Assembly (NCBI RefSeq): GCF_945862485.1
Contig: NZ_CAMAYF010000007.1
Span: forward strand, 1 to 64,000
DNA: 64,000 bases
Reading direction: 5' to 3'
From: Sphingorhabdus sp. EL138
Lineage (GTDB): Bacteria; Pseudomonadota; Alphaproteobacteria; Sphingomonadales; Sphingomonadaceae
The stretch's first letter is position 1. Every line of letters starts with the position of its first letter. The notes under the pieces were generated by a model that saw only the letters and a program-made list of their open reading frames with translations, did not search any database and was not told the origin of the DNA. The translations under genes were made by a program, and so were the position numbers. Shown piece after piece: positions 62,669 through 64,000 of the stretch.

Positions 62669-63448
62669 ATGGAAAGCATAACGGCCACCCCACCTGCTGC
62701 TGATGCGACCACTGATGCGGGTATGCAATCGGGGTTGGGCGTTTTGTCAATCGCCAAAAGCTATGACAAGCGCGCCGTTCTGACGGATGTCTCGCTGTCC
62801 GTGGCAAAGGGCGAAGTGGTCGGCCTGCTTGGTCCCAATGGCGCGGGCAAGACAACTTGTTTTTACTCGATCATGGGGCTGGTTAAACCCGATAGCGGCC
62901 GTATCACGCTCGATGGCGCTGATATTACCAAGCTGCCAATGTATCGCCGCGCCATTTTGGGGCTTGGCTATCTGCCGCAGGAAACGTCTATATTTCGCGG
63001 GATGACGGTTGAACAGAATATCAGCGCGGTTCTCGAAATGTCGGAACCCGACGCCGAATCGCGCGATGAGCGGCTGGAAAAACTGCTGGACGAATTTGGC
63101 CTGACCCGTTTGCGTAGCGCGCCTGCCATGGCCTTGTCTGGCGGAGAGCGTCGGCGGTGCGAGATCGCCCGCGCACTGGCCGCGAACCCGTCGATCATGC
63201 TACTTGACGAACCCTTTGCCGGCATTGATCCAATTTCGATCTCTGACATTCGTGATCTTGTTAAGGAATTGAAGACCCGAGGCATTGGCGTGCTCATCAC
63301 GGACCATAATGTGCGGGAAACATTGGATATCGTTGACCGTGCCTGCATCATTTACGGCGGTCAGGTTCTATTTGCCGGATCACCAGAGGCGCTGGTCGCC
63401 GATCCCAATGTCCGCCGCCTATATCTGGGCGAAAGCTTTTCAATGTGA
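62669..63448 (+). CDS. lptB: LPS export ABC transporter ATP-binding protein LptB
   Basis: 259 aa. Walker A GPNGAGKTT, Q-loop GYLPQETSIFRGMT, signature ALSGGERRRCEIARAL, Walker B IMLLDEPFAGIDP and switch histidine ITDHNVRETL. YLPQETSIFR and FAGIDPISI are LptB-specific. It drives LptFG. ATG 62669 has AGGCGGA upstream; TTG 62663 is possible. The extra N-terminal about 25 residues are Ala/Thr-rich and of unknown use. Confidence 0.95.
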   Translation: MESITATPPAADATTDAGMQSGLGVLSIAKSYDKRAVLTDVSLSVAKGEVVGLLGPNGAGKTTCFYSIMGLVKPDSGRITLDGADITKLPMYRRAILGLGYLPQETSIFRGMTVEQNISAVLEMSEPDAESRDERLEKLLDEFGLTRLRSAPAMALSGGERRRCEIARALAANPSIMLLDEPFAGIDPISISDIRDLVKELKTRGIGVLITDHNVRETLDIVDRACIIYGGQVLFAGSPEALVADPNVRRLYLGESFSM

Positions 63449-63470
63449 TTTGGAGGATATGACTACACTC

Positions 63471-63707
63471 TAGGCCGTGGACCCACAAATATCACCTTCG
63501 AGGCACCAAAATGGCAAAGATATCGCAGCAAAATGTCCGCCGCAGGCAGTTATTCTGCCTGCAAGGGCATTTTGCTGTGAGATCGAAGCCATTTTGGCGT
63601 CCTTCGGATTTAACCCATTTTGTCCATAACTGCGTTGGCAAAGCGCGCCTTGCACTGAACAAAATGGCCTCAAACCTCGAAGGCTATATTTGTGAGTCCA
63701 CGGCCTA
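63471..63707. mobile_element. 237-bp MITE-like element with inverted repeats and nested hairpins
   Basis: The ends are about 31-bp inverted repeats (63473-63503 and 63675-63705) with some 28 matches, starting GGCCGTGGAC. A TA flanks each end, as in Tc1/mariner-IS630 target duplications. Inside is a 92-nt nested hairpin (63506-63597; arms CCAAAATGGC/GCCATTTTGG, CAGCAAAATG/CATTTTGCTG, GCAGGCAG/CTGCCTGC, loop TTATT) and a second hairpin (63615-63667; CCATTTTGT/ACAAAATGG). CAAAATG occurs six times in both orientations. No transposase is encoded. Confidence 0.75.
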
Positions 63708-63712
63708 ACTTC

Positions 63713-64000
63713 ATGGCATTAGCTCCGCGCCTCGACCTTCGCCAAAGCCAGTCGCTGGTCATGACGCCGCAGTTACAGCAAGCGATTAAGTTATTGGCGC
63801 TTTCGTCTCTCGAAATCGAAGCTTTCATCACCGAAGAGATCGAACGCAACCCAGTGCTTGATGCGGGCGGCGGCGATTCCATATCAGACACGCCGCTTGA
63901 TGAATTGGTGCAAGCTACAATAACAGAGAGCAACGAACGCGGCAGTGACGAGATATTGGGCAATGACAGCCATGCCGCCTCTGACGCGCTTGACGTCGAT
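63713..64000 (+). CDS. rpoN: RNA polymerase sigma-54 factor, N-terminal part (cut by the window edge)
   Basis: 96 residues are visible. They form the region I activator-interacting domain: MALAPRLDLRQSQSLVMTPQ, then LQQAIKLLALSSLEIEAFI and EEIERNPVLDAGGG, the glutamine-rich hallmark of RpoN. It follows lptB, the normal alphaproteobacterial order. ATG 63713 has no SD; an in-frame GTG at 63692, inside the repeat and 8 nt after AAGG, could add seven residues. Confidence 0.93.
   Translation, partial: MALAPRLDLRQSQSLVMTPQLQQAIKLLALSSLEIEAFITEEIERNPVLDAGGGDSISDTPLDELVQATITESNERGSDEILGNDSHAASDALDVD

Noticed and set aside
63470-63708. Two opposite ORFs of 65 and 67 codons inside the lptB-rpoN element, both ending in similar residues
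   Set aside because: Their shared ends (ICxSTA) are just the two inverted repeats translated; the rest is hairpin sequence. No domain and no SD.

Overview
The window reads as a chromosomal segment of a sphingomonad (order Sphingomonadales, Alphaproteobacteria) of intermediate GC content. The grounds are the 5' end of a Sphingomonadaceae-like 16S rRNA gene, a CrtZ-type carotenoid hydroxylase, a sufBCDS-sufT-sufA operon led by an Rrf2 regulator, the F1-ATPase zeta-type protein DUF1476, and an rnd-lptC-lptA-lptB-rpoN string. Genus is inference only. I see no transposase, prophage, CRISPR array or tRNA gene.

Layout. (1) 1-1040: 5' part of a 16S gene on the minus strand with its leader, boxA and promoter. 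(2) 1041-10244: a 2OG-Fe(II) oxygenase, an EVE protein and ATP-grasp pair, CsbD with a possible general-stress promoter, then a long minus-strand run: GNAT, SMP-30, VIT transporter, HAD, scoA-DUF5076-scoB, class C serine hydrolase and GST. (3) 10294-19397: an exact FNR-type box before a universal stress protein, amino-acid permease, semialdehyde dehydrogenase, DUF454, crtZ, leuC-small membrane protein-leuD, quinone oxidoreductase, DUF1476, BolA and monothiol glutaredoxin. (4) 19412-33011: MFS and YeiH transporters, glpD, the complete suf operon, a subtilisin-like lipoprotein with a probable C-terminal beta-barrel, a pyrimidine nucleotidase and dapD. (5) 33247-44067: DUF465, TerC, HNH, an M20 peptidase/class C hydrolase/DUF3617 operon, uvrB, then thrS-DUF305-TauE and a small lipoprotein. 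(6) 44125-55912: an acyl-CoA catabolic cluster: CoA ligase, acyl-CoA dehydrogenase, two crotonases, SDR, thiolase, aldehyde dehydrogenase, CaiB-type CoA transferase, SCPx-like thiolase and one TetR regulator. (7) 55942-64000: DUF482, RidA, HAD and DUF3572, rpmG, dps, a double cold-shock-domain protein, rnd, lptCAB and the start of rpoN.

The less ordinary signals are non-coding. Three near-identical 18-bp palindromes stand before the three transcription units of the acyl-CoA cluster and are probably the operators of its TetR protein. Two copies of an about 90-bp inverted REP doublet sit inside operons (sufC|sufD and thiolase|SDR), and a second repeat family may lie at 54564-54656. A 237-bp mobile-looking element with about 31-bp terminal inverted repeats, TA flanks, nested hairpins and six copies of a 7-bp motif fills the lptB-rpoN gap and ends 5 bp before the rpoN start codon. 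The Rrf2 regulator of the suf operon has a long palindrome overlapping its own ribosome-binding site.

All functional calls come from reading motifs and family resemblance by eye; no database search was run. Start codons were chosen by Shine-Dalgarno spacing, overlap with the upstream stop and expected N-termini.
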